Under the pieces are notes generated by a model. The model had not been told where the DNA came from. It searched no databases and saw only the letters and a list, made by a program, of their open reading frames with translations. Positions 34,701 to 44,022 of a stretch of 64,000 nt of DNA are shown here, piece by piece; the stretch's first letter is position 1, and each line of letters begins with the position of its first letter. A program made the translations under genes and the position numbers. Where the stretch lies: positions 2,604,001 to 2,668,000 of the forward strand of contig NZ_LKHV02000001.1 of the NCBI RefSeq assembly GCF_001431315.2, read 5' to 3'. The DNA is from Candidatus Berkiella cookevillensis (GTDB taxonomy: Bacteria; Pseudomonadota; Gammaproteobacteria; Berkiellales; Berkiellaceae).

Positions 34701-36029
34701 ATGAATAGAAAATCTATTTTAATCGTTGATGATGAGCCAGATATTTGTCAACTACTCGGCATAACACTCTCAAAGATGGGGCTTGAAACACAAACTGCCT
34801 CTACTTTTGATTCTGCTCAAAAATTATTATGCCATCAACAATTTGATTTATGTTTAACGGATATGCGCCTACCTGATGGAAATGGGCTGGATCTAGTGCG
34901 TCATATTCAAAATAACTCACCGCACACACCAGTCGCTGTTATTACCGCACATGGAAAAATGGAAACGGCCATTCAAGCTATGAAATTAGGTGCTTTTGAT
35001 TTTATTAATAAACCTGTCGATCTAAAAATATTAAGAAATTTAATAGAAGATGCACTGAATATCAATTACAGTTCAGATAGTAAATCCTTCAATTTAATTG
35101 GTGAAAGTGAATGTATTCTTCAACTCAAAACACAAATTGAAAAAATAGCAAGAAGCCAAGCGCCTGTTTATATCAGTGGACAATCCGGTGTGGGCAAAGA
35201 ACTGGTTGCGCGCCTAATTCATCAAAACAGCCCAAGAAGAGAAAAACCATTTATTCCTGTAAATTGTGGCGCAATCCCGATTGAACTCATGGAAAGTGAA
35301 TTTTTTGGCCATAAAAAAGGCAGCTTCACAGGTGCGCATCAAGATAAAATGGGTTTTTTTCAAGCAGCGCATCAAGGCACGCTGTTTCTCGATGAGGTTG
35401 CCGATCTCCCGCCCAACATGCAAGTTAAATTATTACGTGGTATTCAAGAAAAATCTTTTCGACCCGTCGGCGACACAAAAGAGCACAGTGCAGATGTGCG
35501 TTTTTTATGTGCGACACATAAAGATTTAAGCAAACTTGTACAAACTGGTTTTTTTAGAGAAGATTTATTTTATCGATTAAATGTCATTGAAATAAAGGTT
35601 CCCTCGCTGATACAGCGCATTAATGATATTCCACTACTTGTCACCTATATTTTAAAGAAAATTATTCCAAACGATGTCACTATACCCAAAGTATCAGTCG
35701 AAACCTTGGAAGCATTAAAACAATATTCTTTTCCAGGTAATATTCGAGAACTAGAGAATATTCTAGAAAGAGCTTATACCTTAAGTGATGGCAAAGAAAT
35801 TCTAACAACAGATTTACAATTACCACTTCAAGCACGCAAAATGCATTCTCATGATTTTAATATGTCTTTAGATGAACATTTAGAACAGGTAGAAAAAGAA
35901 GCTATTTTAAAAGCATTGGACGAAACAAAAGGTAACAAAACTTTGGCCGCTAAATTATTAGGCGTTACTTTCCGCACCTTAAGGTATCGCCTCAAGAAGC
36001 TAGGCATTGATGATGATTCGGAGAGTTAA
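34701..36029 (+). CDS. pilR: Sigma54-dependent response regulator PilR
   Basis: PilR activates sigma54 promoters such as that of the major pilin. The 442-residue protein has a receiver domain (SILIVDDEPDICQ, phospho-Asp in LCLTDMRLPDGNG, Lys in FINKPVD). The AAA+ domain has Walker A ISGQSGVGKELVARLIH, the sigma54-contact GSFTGA, Walker B GTLFLDEVADLP and the R finger region FREDLFYRLNV. The C-terminal Fis-type helix-turn-helix is NKTLAAKLLGVTFRTLRYRLKKLG. The start at 34701 follows TAAGG. Confidence 0.95.
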   Translation: MNRKSILIVDDEPDICQLLGITLSKMGLETQTASTFDSAQKLLCHQQFDLCLTDMRLPDGNGLDLVRHIQNNSPHTPVAVITAHGKMETAIQAMKLGAFDFINKPVDLKILRNLIEDALNINYSSDSKSFNLIGESECILQLKTQIEKIARSQAPVYISGQSGVGKELVARLIHQNSPRREKPFIPVNCGAIPIELMESEFFGHKKGSFTGAHQDKMGFFQAAHQGTLFLDEVADLPPNMQVKLLRGIQEKSFRPVGDTKEHSADVRFLCATHKDLSKLVQTGFFREDLFYRLNVIEIKVPSLIQRINDIPLLVTYILKKIIPNDVTIPKVSVETLEALKQYSFPGNIRELENILERAYTLSDGKEILTTDLQLPLQARKMHSHDFNMSLDEHLEQVEKEAILKALDETKGNKTLAAKLLGVTFRTLRYRLKKLGIDDDSES

Positions 36030-36510
36030 AGGCTTTTCCATATTTGAATTATTAATAACACTCAGCATCCTTGCCATTATCATAGGAATGTCTAGTAACA
36101 CATTTGTGGATCGTATACAAAAAGAATCCAGCGAAACCATCGTACAACAAATATTTCACAGTTTGCATTTTGCACGCATGGAAGCAATCAAAGGCAATCG
36201 AGTGGTTAGTGTATGTGGTACAAGTGATTTTCAAAATTGTAGTTTAGATTGGACGCAAGGCAGCATGGTATACATCGATGTTAATCGGGATGGAAAATTC
36301 TCTCCAGAAGATATTGTGCTCAGAATAAATAAACACAAGCCCAATATAGTTCAAGTGACATCCGGTAAAGTGATCTCCATTAAATACGCACCCAATGGAA
36401 GATGCACGACACGCAGCACACTCACCATACACAGTAACAACATACCTGCATGCAAGATTGTGGTTTATGACAGTGGTCGTGCACGTATCGAATATGGTCT
36501 CAAGACTTAA
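36010..36510 (+). CDS. Type IV minor pseudopilin, FimT/GspH family (first copy)
   Basis: The 166-residue prepilin has a short basic leader and the prepilin cleavage site KGFSIFELLITLSILAIII, with Glu at position 5 of the mature helix. The GspH/FimT domain follows (FARMEAIKGNRVVSVCG, GSMVYIDVNRDGKFSPED). The start overlaps the end of pilR by 20 bases, so translation is coupled. It may act as FimT, an accessory minor pilin that in some species binds DNA. Confidence 0.85.
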   Translation: MMIRRVKGFSIFELLITLSILAIIIGMSSNTFVDRIQKESSETIVQQIFHSLHFARMEAIKGNRVVSVCGTSDFQNCSLDWTQGSMVYIDVNRDGKFSPEDIVLRINKHKPNIVQVTSGKVISIKYAPNGRCTTRSTLTIHSNNIPACKIVVYDSGRARIEYGLKT

Positions 36511-36574
36511 AAGTAGGTGACGGCATAAAATTTAAAACTTGCAGCTTAAGCCCAATTCATCTATTCCATAAAGT

Positions 36575-37108
36575 ATGAATATCGATCCCAAAAACCGTGG
36601 TTTTACACTCATTGAATTGATTGTAAGCGTTTCTCTTTTGGCCATCACAATTGCATTTGCGGCGCCTTCTTTTGTGGCAGTCATTCAAAATAACCGCTCT
36701 GTTAATTTGACCAACGATCTGATTGGCAGTCTTAACATGGCTCGAAGTGAAGCTATCAAACGAGGCTTAAGTGTCTCGGTCTGTGCTGCGAGCAATCAAA
36801 ATTTTAACAGCTGTGGTAATAACTGGAATCAAGGCTGGATCGTTTTTGTGAATCCTGATGAAAATAACACATTCGCCAATAATGCCACAGAGCCGATAGT
36901 TCGACTGCAACAAATACATACCCAATCTGCCGATATTAGCTTGAGTCCCACCGGTATAATTACTTATACCAGTAATGGCTTTGCTGCCTCTACCAGTGCC
37001 AACAAGCGCTTTAGCATTTCCTCTCATAATTGTACGGGTAATAATGCACGCCGCATTACAATTTCGCCAACCGGACGTGCCATTCTCACACAAACGGCCT
37101 GCCCCTAA
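36575..37108 (+). CDS. Type IV minor pseudopilin, FimU/FimT-GspH family (second copy)
   Basis: The 177-residue prepilin has the cleavage site RGFTLIELIVSVSLLAITIA and the GspH domain (LNMARSEAIKRGLSVSVC, NWNQGWIVFVNPDENNTF, YTSNGFAAS). By position ahead of pilV it corresponds to FimU of Pseudomonas aeruginosa, one of the minor pilins that prime pilus assembly. It shares the domain with the preceding gene but is clearly divergent. Confidence 0.87.
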   Translation: MNIDPKNRGFTLIELIVSVSLLAITIAFAAPSFVAVIQNNRSVNLTNDLIGSLNMARSEAIKRGLSVSVCAASNQNFNSCGNNWNQGWIVFVNPDENNTFANNATEPIVRLQQIHTQSADISLSPTGIITYTSNGFAASTSANKRFSISSHNCTGNNARRITISPTGRAILTQTACP

Positions 37109-37286
37109 TTACTTGGTATTTTCAAACATAACCCTTCTACTGTATATTTTAGCGTTTTTTTCATAACTTATCCCTCATTCCTTGCCTCTTATCTGCGATT
37201 TTTAGCATCTACAACCACTCCGAACTATACCTAGTAATGAGGCAAATTCTCTTCTTAGCATGTGTATTGAATGGAGTGTGTATTTA

Positions 37287-37886
37287 ATGTCAGACAGCAT
37301 TGGTTGCAAAATATCGGGTTTCACCTTACTTGAAGTACTCATCGCAGTGCTCGTCTTTTCAATCGGCTTACTCGGCTTAGCCAGCTTACAGGTAACAGGA
37401 CTGAAATTGGGACATGACTCTGCATTACGCTCTGTGGCAACCATCGCAGCCAGTGATATTGCAGACAGAATGCGCACTAACTTGCCTGCTTTAGCACGAG
37501 GCACTGGAAGCCCATACAATAACCCCGCAGCAAACATGACTGGAAATCCTAACTGCTTGGGCAAAAATGCTTCAGGGGTAGCAATCAATACACAGTGTGA
37601 TTCGAATGCAATGGCATTACATGATTTTTATGAATGGTATGCAAGCCTCCGAGGTCAAACGGCGACAAGCTGGCACCCTCAAATACGCCAAATTCTACCA
37701 GCAGGTGATGGTATTGTTTGTATTGACAGTACCCCCAATGATGGCGTACCCAGTAATCCACAATGTGATGGAATTGTTACAACAGCAGGTAGGCCTGTTT
37801 TTACCATTAAAATTTGGTGGCGAGAAAGAAAAGATGAAACATCACCAGGCACTTTACAACGATTTGTCACGAGTTTATCACTATGA
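37287..37886 (+). CDS. pilV: Type IV pilus minor pilin PilV
   Basis: The 199-residue prepilin has the type IV leader SGFTLLEVLIAVLVFSIGLL and the PilV pattern LGLASLQVTGLKLGHDSALR and AASDIADRMRTNLPA. PilV forms the assembly-priming complex with FimU, PilW, PilX and PilE. The start at 37287 follows GGAG at 37274 and gives a 10-residue leader. It overlaps pilW by four bases. The 178 bases upstream hold no recognisable sigma54 site. Confidence 0.92.
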   Translation: MSDSIGCKISGFTLLEVLIAVLVFSIGLLGLASLQVTGLKLGHDSALRSVATIAASDIADRMRTNLPALARGTGSPYNNPAANMTGNPNCLGKNASGVAINTQCDSNAMALHDFYEWYASLRGQTATSWHPQIRQILPAGDGIVCIDSTPNDGVPSNPQCDGIVTTAGRPVFTIKIWWRERKDETSPGTLQRFVTSLSL

Positions 37887-38671
37887 ATATAAATAAGCAC
37901 AGTGGTTTCTCCATTCTTGAAATTATGGTCGCAATCACGATCAGCCTCATTTTATTACTAGGCATTTTGCAAATTTTTGTCAGTAATAAAAATACTTATC
38001 GCCTCCAAAATAATCTCGCCATCTTACAAGAAAATGGCAGATTCTTGCATGAGTATTTAAATAAAGTCATACGCAATACCGCTTTTAGAAGCCCTGTGCT
38101 AAATCAACAGTTTGTTACTTTAGATAATGTTTTTAGCGCCAGTATGGGATTTATCTCTGGCACAGATAATACCGGACCCAATGGTAGCGATGTTTTAATC
38201 GTTCGCTTTCAAGGCAGTGGCACAGGTTCAGGAACCCCCGATAATACAATCAGAGATTGCCTCAATCGTGGCGTTGATGCGCTCACGATTGCAACCAATA
38301 CCATTTCTCTTAACGCCAATAATCAATTAACTTGTCGCGCTCAAAATGCAAATGGTGCTCCCGCTGATGATACGCAAGTTATTCTAGACGATGTTGAAAA
38401 TTTTCAAGTGCTTTATGGCGAAGATCTGAATAATGATAAGACACCCGATAGATTTGTGTCCGCCAACCATCCTTCGCTCAATTTTAATAATGTTGTCGCT
38501 GTAAAACTTGCCATTCTCTTAAGAAGCACAGAACAAAATAATCCTGTAGCCGATTCAAAAGCTTACAATCTATTAGGAACGCTGCACACAGCGGGTGGAG
38601 ACAGATTTACCCGTCAAATACTGAGTTTCACCATCATGCTACGAAATGCGGTCACTGAAGTCGCTTTGTGA
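37883..38671 (+). CDS. pilW: Type IV pilus minor pilin PilW
   Basis: The 262-residue prepilin has the cleavage motif SGFSILEIMVAITISLILLL and the PilW pattern FVSNKNTYRLQNNLAILQENGRF, with the C-terminal VVAVKLAILLRS segment. Starts inside the pilV stop region and ends 6 bases before pilX, consistent with one operon. Confidence 0.92.
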   Translation: MNINKHSGFSILEIMVAITISLILLLGILQIFVSNKNTYRLQNNLAILQENGRFLHEYLNKVIRNTAFRSPVLNQQFVTLDNVFSASMGFISGTDNTGPNGSDVLIVRFQGSGTGSGTPDNTIRDCLNRGVDALTIATNTISLNANNQLTCRAQNANGAPADDTQVILDDVENFQVLYGEDLNNDKTPDRFVSANHPSLNFNNVVAVKLAILLRSTEQNNPVADSKAYNLLGTLHTAGGDRFTRQILSFTIMLRNAVTEVAL

Positions 38672-38677
38672 GGATTT

Positions 38678-39214
38678 ATGAAAGTCATTTTTATTAGGTC
38701 TGAAAAATATGAAAAAGGTGTTATCCTAATCACTGGACTTATTTTACTGTTGATCGTCACTCTAATAGGCATAACCAGTATGCAATCTGTCATATTGTCT
38801 GAAAAAATGACTTCTAATATGAGAGATACCAGTATTGCATTCCAAGCCACTGAAAGCGCTTTATCAGATGGAGAACGCTGGATAAAATCACAAGCCGCAA
38901 AACCGGATGCAGTTGCATCTTGTACATCTAGCCCTTGTAATGTCTGGCAAAACAGCACACTTTCCAATATTTATACAAACTCCCCAAGCTGGTGGCAAAG
39001 CAATGCAAGACCTTATTCGACGAGCCTCTATGGCATCCATACGCAACCCTATTTTATCATTCAAGAATATGGATTTGTGCCCTATGAGCTTTCACCTGAT
39101 GCACGTTCAAAAGGAGCGGGCTATCATTATTATCGCGTGACAGCGCGAGGCACAGGTGAGGTTGATACAACGAAAACAATGATTGAATCAATCTATGCAA
39201 CACAATTTAATTAG
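38678..39214 (+). CDS. pilX: Type IV pilus assembly protein PilX
   Basis: The 178-residue protein has a hydrophobic N-terminal helix (KGVILITGLILLLIVTLIGI) lacking Glu5 of ordinary pilins, as usual for PilX. It continues MQSVILSEKMTSNMRDTSIAFQATESAL, the PilX signature. It belongs to the priming minor pilins and links them with PilY1, encoded 8 bases downstream. Confidence 0.92.
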   Translation: MKVIFIRSEKYEKGVILITGLILLLIVTLIGITSMQSVILSEKMTSNMRDTSIAFQATESALSDGERWIKSQAAKPDAVASCTSSPCNVWQNSTLSNIYTNSPSWWQSNARPYSTSLYGIHTQPYFIIQEYGFVPYELSPDARSKGAGYHYYRVTARGTGEVDTTKTMIESIYATQFN

Positions 39215-39222
39215 AGAATCTT

Positions 39223-42200
39223 ATGAACAAAGCGCTGAAACTATTGGCAATACCCTGTTTACTACATAGCAGCATTTCACAAGCTGCACTACTTGGATTG
39301 ACCGATACCCCCTTATTTTTAGGTACATCCGTTGATCCCAATGTATTTTTTGAAGTAGATGATTCCGGCTCAATGGATTGGGAAGTATTAACAAAACCGT
39401 ACTGGAATGTATGTGCTTATGATCCACGTGCAACCGGCTCTTTTTCAAGTGCAACGACCTGTGGCACAACCGTTGATAATAGTTTAGTGCGCAGTTATGG
39501 AAATAACAATTTCCGCTATTTCTCTTATATATATAACAACAATGACAATCTCTATACCGATAACTGTTCAAATACGGATTACAATTCAATAGAAAGCTGC
39601 AGCTCTGCTGGCACAAAAGAATGGCGTGTTTATTCTTCTGATCTCAATTTTACTTATTATAATCCTGAGAATAGCTATACACCTTGGGCAGGTGCCTGCT
39701 TAACAAACGGCACCTTATGCAGTAACGCAACCTTTACCGCAGCAAGAAGCAACCCTCGACAAGGCACCAGTGGTTATTCTCTTACCAAAAATCTGAGTGG
39801 CGCAATTTATCATGTTTGGATTGACACACGAGGTTATAGAGAAAGTGATGGCAGACCATTACGCGCCTCTGCGGTTAATGCAACCAATACACCTAATGGT
39901 GAGGTAGATCTCTGGGATGCGCACTACTCTATCGAGTTAAATTCAAATAATGCTGAAATTCGCAGAATCACTTATGACCCCAAAACCAATACGATTGGTG
40001 AAACAAGTACGCTAGAAGCCACCTTGACCAATACCAGTGCTTGCTACAATATTCTTGGCTCATCAACACTCGTAAGACAGATCTTCAACAACACACTGAG
40101 CGTAACCAGCACAGGTGCCGATGGTTGCAGAACGATTACAGAAGCCAAACAAAACTTTGCAAACTGGTATCAATACAGCAGAAAACGCTCACTGGCTGCC
40201 AAAGGCGCCATCAGTACGGTTATTAATCAATACCCCAATTTTCGCTATGGATTAAGCGTTATTAATGACTACCAATCTTTATTTCATCAAGTACCTGCCA
40301 GTAATGTCACCAATTATACTTCGCACAATGCAGCATTGCTCTCTAATCTTTACGGCTATCGCTGGCAAGCATTAGGCACGCCCTTACGCAATGGATTGAA
40401 CCGTACTGGACAATACTTTGATAATACTTTATCTGGATACACCAATCCCATTGTTTACAGCTGCCAACAGAATTTTACGGTTTTATTAACGGATGGATTC
40501 TGGAGCGAAACCAACCCTACGGGTGGCCCTGGTGACGATGATAAAGATGGTATTTCTCTTACCCTTGCCGATGTCGCAAAATATTATTATGACAAAGATT
40601 TAAGCCCCTTGCCCAACAACGTTATTCCAAGTGCCGCTGATCCCGCAACACACCAACATATGGTCACCTATACCGTTGCATTTGGCGTATCTGGATTATT
40701 GGTAGATACAGATGGAGACAAATGGCCTAATCCTCCTTTAATAGAAAGCAGTAATTGGGGCAACCCTTATAATTCAGATCCTGAAAAGATTGATGATTTA
40801 TGGCATGCTGCCTATAACTCCAAAGGAACCTTTGTTAAAGCACAAACACCGAATGCATTGGCAGCTGAACTTGGCAATGCACTCGCCAATATTACCAATC
40901 GCATTAGCTCAGCAGCTACTGTCGCACAAAACTCTACTGTTCTTAATACCGATTCACAAGTTTATCAAGCACGGTTTGACAGCAGCCAATGGCGAGGTGA
41001 ATTACTGGCCTTTGCTATCTCTCCTACCGGCAAGCTTGCACAAACTCCGAGTTGGAATGCCGATTGCAAACTAACAGGAGGTGCTTGTATTTTACCGCTC
41101 ATGGATGCAAGCAGCAATCCAGGCACACCGCATGCACAACGAAAAATTATCACACGCGCTTTCAATGAAAGTAATCAAGGCACAGCTTTTCAATGGCCAA
41201 GTAATTATACAACACTCAAAGTCAGCGGTAGTCTGCCACAAAGGATCGCTGATTTTCTGCAATATGCACCTTATAACGCAAATACAACAACAGCCACTGA
41301 GATCACAGCAAACCAGGCTTATGGTGATAAACTCATCAAATATCTACGTGGCAATCGTGCAGATGAGCAACAAAATGGCAGTAGCTATGCCTTTAGAAAT
41401 CGACAAGGCTTGTTGGGCGATATTATCAACTCTGATCCTTTGTTTGTTGGACCTCCTAATCGATATTATCCATCAACCTTAGAAAGCGCTAGTTACGACA
41501 GCTTCAGAACACAATATGCAAATCGCCAAAGCATCGTGTATACCGGCAGCAATGATGGAATGCTACATGCTTTCCGCGCAGATACAGGTCAAGAAGTACT
41601 TGCTTATATTCCTGGTGATAGAAGATTGTATAAAAATTTATCTGAATTATCGAAAACAACTTACACCCATAAATTTACCGTCGATGGCTCTCCCACTGAA
41701 GCAGATGTTTTTATCAATGGCAGTTGGCGCACAATCTTAACAGGCGGCCTCAGAAAAGGCGGTCAAACAGTTTATGCCCTTGATATCACTGATCCCTCTC
41801 AATTTACGGAAAGCAATGCTTCTCAATTATATTTATGGGAATTTTCCGATGTAAATGATGCAGATCTAGGATATATCTACGGCAATGTAAAAATTGCAAA
41901 AGTACGATACAACTCAACAACAACAAAATGGGCTGTTATTTTCGGTAACGGCTATAATAATTCTGAAGATGATGGTTATGCCAGCCCAACAGGGAAAGCA
42001 GCGCTGTATATACTGTTTATTGAACGAGGCACAGATGGTACTTGGACAGCAGACACGGATTACATAAAAATCCCAGTGGGCACAGGCTCAACCACAACTC
42101 CCAATGGATTAAGCGAACCATATGTTGTTGACATAGATGGTGATTATGTTGCCGACTATATTTACGCGGGCGATCTTAAAGGCACGCTCTGGAAATTTGA

Positions 42201-43074
42201 TTTAACAAGCACCACGCCTACTCAGTGGAAAACCAGCGCCACGGCTTTATTCACCGCACAGCAAACAAGCTCAGGTGATCAAGCCATTACCACAGCGCCT
42301 ATTGTTGGACCTCATCCCACAGGCTTAAAGCAGGGCGTTATGGTTTATTTTGGAACAGGAAAATTTTTAGAAAAAACAGATAATGTTTCAACAGGTGCGG
42401 TCACCCAAGCCTTCTACGGAATTTGGGATAAACTCGATGGCAGCACAGTAAACAAATCTCAATTATTGCAACAAAGTATATTGCAAGAATTAGCCATTAA
42501 TGTAGATACAAACGGAGATAATGTGACAGATACCACTACTTCCGTTAGACAGATCAGTGCCTTGTCCATCAACTGGGCTGCGCCTACACGTGCGGGCGAT
42601 CCTACCCAACATCGTGGCTGGTATATCAATCTAATTGCGAAAGGGGCAGCTTCCAATTATGGTGAAAGGCAAATCTCAAAAGCATTGCTTCGCAATAATA
42701 ATGTAATATTCACAACTTTACTTCCCTCTAGCTCTGCCTGCGATTTTGGTGGCAGTTCTTGGATCATGGAATTAGATGCGGCTTCTGGTGGTCAGCCCAA
42801 AACCACACCCTTTGATTTAAACAATGATGGTGTCTTTGATAGCATCGATTACATCAATGTCGGTGATACAAATGGTGATGGCAAAGATGATTTTGTGCCT
42901 ATCGGTGGTCAAAAATCATCTGTCGGTATCACACCCACACCAGCGGTATTTTTGTCTGGCGATAAGTCTAAAGAAATAAAAGTATTAAGTGGCTCCATGG
43001 GATTAAATACCCTAACAGAGAATCCTGGTACAGGTCCTCTGGGTCGCCAAAACTGGAGACAAATTCTGCAATAG
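39223..43074 (+). CDS. pilY1: Type IV pilus tip adhesin PilY1
   Basis: The 1283-residue protein has a signal peptide (LLAIPCLLHSSISQA). An N-terminal von Willebrand-like domain follows, with the metal-ion site FEVDDSGSMDWEV. The C-terminal Neisseria PilC-type beta-propeller starts near residue 730 (FRNRQGLLGDIINSDPLFVG, VYTGSNDGMLHAF, AYIPGDRRLYKNLSEL). Calcium-binding Asp loops are visible in EPYVVDIDGDYVADY and FDLNNDGVFDSIDY. PilY1 sits at the pilus tip and governs adhesion, retraction and surface sensing. Length fits the 1100-1300 residue family. Confidence 0.95.
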   Translation: MNKALKLLAIPCLLHSSISQAALLGLTDTPLFLGTSVDPNVFFEVDDSGSMDWEVLTKPYWNVCAYDPRATGSFSSATTCGTTVDNSLVRSYGNNNFRYFSYIYNNNDNLYTDNCSNTDYNSIESCSSAGTKEWRVYSSDLNFTYYNPENSYTPWAGACLTNGTLCSNATFTAARSNPRQGTSGYSLTKNLSGAIYHVWIDTRGYRESDGRPLRASAVNATNTPNGEVDLWDAHYSIELNSNNAEIRRITYDPKTNTIGETSTLEATLTNTSACYNILGSSTLVRQIFNNTLSVTSTGADGCRTITEAKQNFANWYQYSRKRSLAAKGAISTVINQYPNFRYGLSVINDYQSLFHQVPASNVTNYTSHNAALLSNLYGYRWQALGTPLRNGLNRTGQYFDNTLSGYTNPIVYSCQQNFTVLLTDGFWSETNPTGGPGDDDKDGISLTLADVAKYYYDKDLSPLPNNVIPSAADPATHQHMVTYTVAFGVSGLLVDTDGDKWPNPPLIESSNWGNPYNSDPEKIDDLWHAAYNSKGTFVKAQTPNALAAELGNALANITNRISSAATVAQNSTVLNTDSQVYQARFDSSQWRGELLAFAISPTGKLAQTPSWNADCKLTGGACILPLMDASSNPGTPHAQRKIITRAFNESNQGTAFQWPSNYTTLKVSGSLPQRIADFLQYAPYNANTTTATEITANQAYGDKLIKYLRGNRADEQQNGSSYAFRNRQGLLGDIINSDPLFVGPPNRYYPSTLESASYDSFRTQYANRQSIVYTGSNDGMLHAFRADTGQEVLAYIPGDRRLYKNLSELSKTTYTHKFTVDGSPTEADVFINGSWRTILTGGLRKGGQTVYALDITDPSQFTESNASQLYLWEFSDVNDADLGYIYGNVKIAKVRYNSTTTKWAVIFGNGYNNSEDDGYASPTGKAALYILFIERGTDGTWTADTDYIKIPVGTGSTTTPNGLSEPYVVDIDGDYVADYIYAGDLKGTLWKFDLTSTTPTQWKTSATALFTAQQTSSGDQAITTAPIVGPHPTGLKQGVMVYFGTGKFLEKTDNVSTGAVTQAFYGIWDKLDGSTVNKSQLLQQSILQELAINVDTNGDNVTDTTTSVRQISALSINWAAPTRAGDPTQHRGWYINLIAKGAASNYGERQISKALLRNNNVIFTTLLPSSSACDFGGSSWIMELDAASGGQPKTTPFDLNNDGVFDSIDYINVGDTNGDGKDDFVPIGGQKSSVGITPTPAVFLSGDKSKEIKVLSGSMGLNTLTENPGTGPLGRQNWRQILQ

Positions 43075-43083
43075 GAACTCATG

Positions 43084-43569
43084 ATGAAAAAAATATACTC
43101 ACAACAGATGATTTTTCAGGTAGACGCACAGCCTCCGAGCAACCAGAGTGTATATAAAATACATGAAGATTGCGAGGTAGATGCAGGCAACAACCCTGAA
43201 AATTCATCTGTGAAGGGTATATATGCTTTTTTTTGCCTCTTGTGTAGCCTGATATTTTATATCAATCCTGTAATAGCCAAACCAGAAACAATGAATATGA
43301 CAGGCGTACAATATCAAGGGGTTATTACAATGCTCGATCCTGAAGCAGGACAAATAGACATTAACCAAAAACCCTTTGCATTAGCAACACCGCTTAGGGT
43401 CACTACAGCTGATAAAACCATTGTCAATACATCCGTGCTTGCCAGTGGACAACTGGTTGAATTTTGGCTAGATGGACAGGCTGCTAAACAAAATACTGAA
43501 TTACCATATGCAACCATTCATCAACTTCGTATAATCTCTGATGTGAATCCACAGACTATCACACACTGA
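43084..43569 (+). CDS. PilY2-like secreted protein carrying an in-frame palindromic element
   Basis: The 161-residue product lies between pilY1 and pilE, where P. aeruginosa has pilY2. The C-terminal 100 residues, secreted in type, contain YQGVITMLDPEAGQIDINQ and LASGQLVEFWLDG, a KOW-like beta pattern. Codons 5 to about 46 come from the dispersed element at 43094-43221; they read SQQMIFQVDAQPP, VYKIHEDCEVDAG and so on. Removing 126 bases rejoins ATG AAA AAA ATA TAT GCT into MKKIY-AFFCLLCSLIFYINPVIAKPET, a complete signal peptide. The present start follows AGGA at 43073. A GTG at 43210 gives a shorter signal peptide but has no ribosome site. Confidence 0.75.
   Translation: MKKIYSQQMIFQVDAQPPSNQSVYKIHEDCEVDAGNNPENSSVKGIYAFFCLLCSLIFYINPVIAKPETMNMTGVQYQGVITMLDPEAGQIDINQKPFALATPLRVTTADKTIVNTSVLASGQLVEFWLDGQAAKQNTELPYATIHQLRIISDVNPQTITH
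43094..43221 (+). repeat. Palindromic element inserted inside a coding sequence (locus C)
   Basis: The element runs from TATACTCAC at 43094 to AAGGGTATA at 43221. Outer arms CAGATGATTTTTCAGG and CCTGAAAATTCATCTG are inverted repeats. The core GAGCAACCAGAGTGTATA, TAAAATACATGAAGATTGCGA matches the core of the copies at 29108, 10674 and 56579. The reverse complement aligns with the 29108 element over its full length at roughly 70 percent by eye. Flanking ATATA on both sides is compatible with a TA or TATA target duplication. The insertion keeps the reading frame open. Confidence 0.85.
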
Positions 43570-43596
43570 CGATATTTATCTTAGAAAGGCACTGAC

Positions 43597-43992
43597 ATGA
43601 AAAAAATATATGGATTTAGTTTAATGGAATTGATGATTGCAGTGACGATTGTAGGCATTATTGCGGCAATTGCATTTCCAAGCTATACCCAACATGTGCA
43701 ACGTACACGCCGTTCAGATGGACAAGCCGCATTACTCAATCTTGCTGCACGAATGGAGCATTATTACACTGAAAACAATACTTATGTTGGAGCAACCACA
43801 CCCGCAGCGGTTGGCGCAAATACAAATTCCCCAGAAGCTTTTTATACACTTTCTATTTCTAATTTATCTGCAACAAGCTTTACACTCACAGCAACTCCTG
43901 TTGCAGGTGGCCCACAAGCAACAGATGCTTGTGGTGCATTGACATTAACAAATACAAATTTGAAGGGACCGACAACAGCGAATTGCTGGTAA
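43597..43992 (+). CDS. pilE: Type IV pilus minor pilin PilE
   Basis: The 131-residue prepilin has a six-residue leader and motif YGFSLMELMIAVTIVGIIAAIAFPSYTQHVQRTRRSDGQ shared by the PilE/PilA1 minor pilins, here broken into GFSLMELMIAVTIVG and SYTQHVQRTRRSDGQA. A C-terminal disulfide pair (DACGALTL, TANCW) closes the D loop. It ends the fimT-fimU-pilVWXY1Y2E series. Its first 14 bases, ATGAAAAAAATATA, equal the start of the pilY2-like gene. Confidence 0.92.
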   Translation: MKKIYGFSLMELMIAVTIVGIIAAIAFPSYTQHVQRTRRSDGQAALLNLAARMEHYYTENNTYVGATTPAAVGANTNSPEAFYTLSISNLSATSFTLTATPVAGGPQATDACGALTLTNTNLKGPTTANCW

Positions 43993-43994
43993 TC

Positions 43995-44013
43995 TATAGC
44001 CACAGCACATGAC
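43995..44013 (+). repeat. Remnant end of the palindromic element
   Basis: TATAGCCACAGCACATGA differs at one base from the left end of the element at 29108 (TATAGTCACAGCACATGA). It stands 3 bases after the pilE stop, between convergent pilE and ispH. No second end is seen nearby, so it is probably a truncated copy. Confidence 0.55.
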
Positions 44014-44022
44014 TATGCGATG

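Noticed and set aside
36511-37286. Sigma54 promoters for the minor pilin genes
   Set aside because: No GG-N10-GC pair of acceptable quality was found before the second fimT-like gene or pilV.
39221-39616. Minus-strand Cys/His-rich frame of 131 codons
   Set aside because: Antisense shadow of the pilY1 start; no ribosome site and low plausibility.
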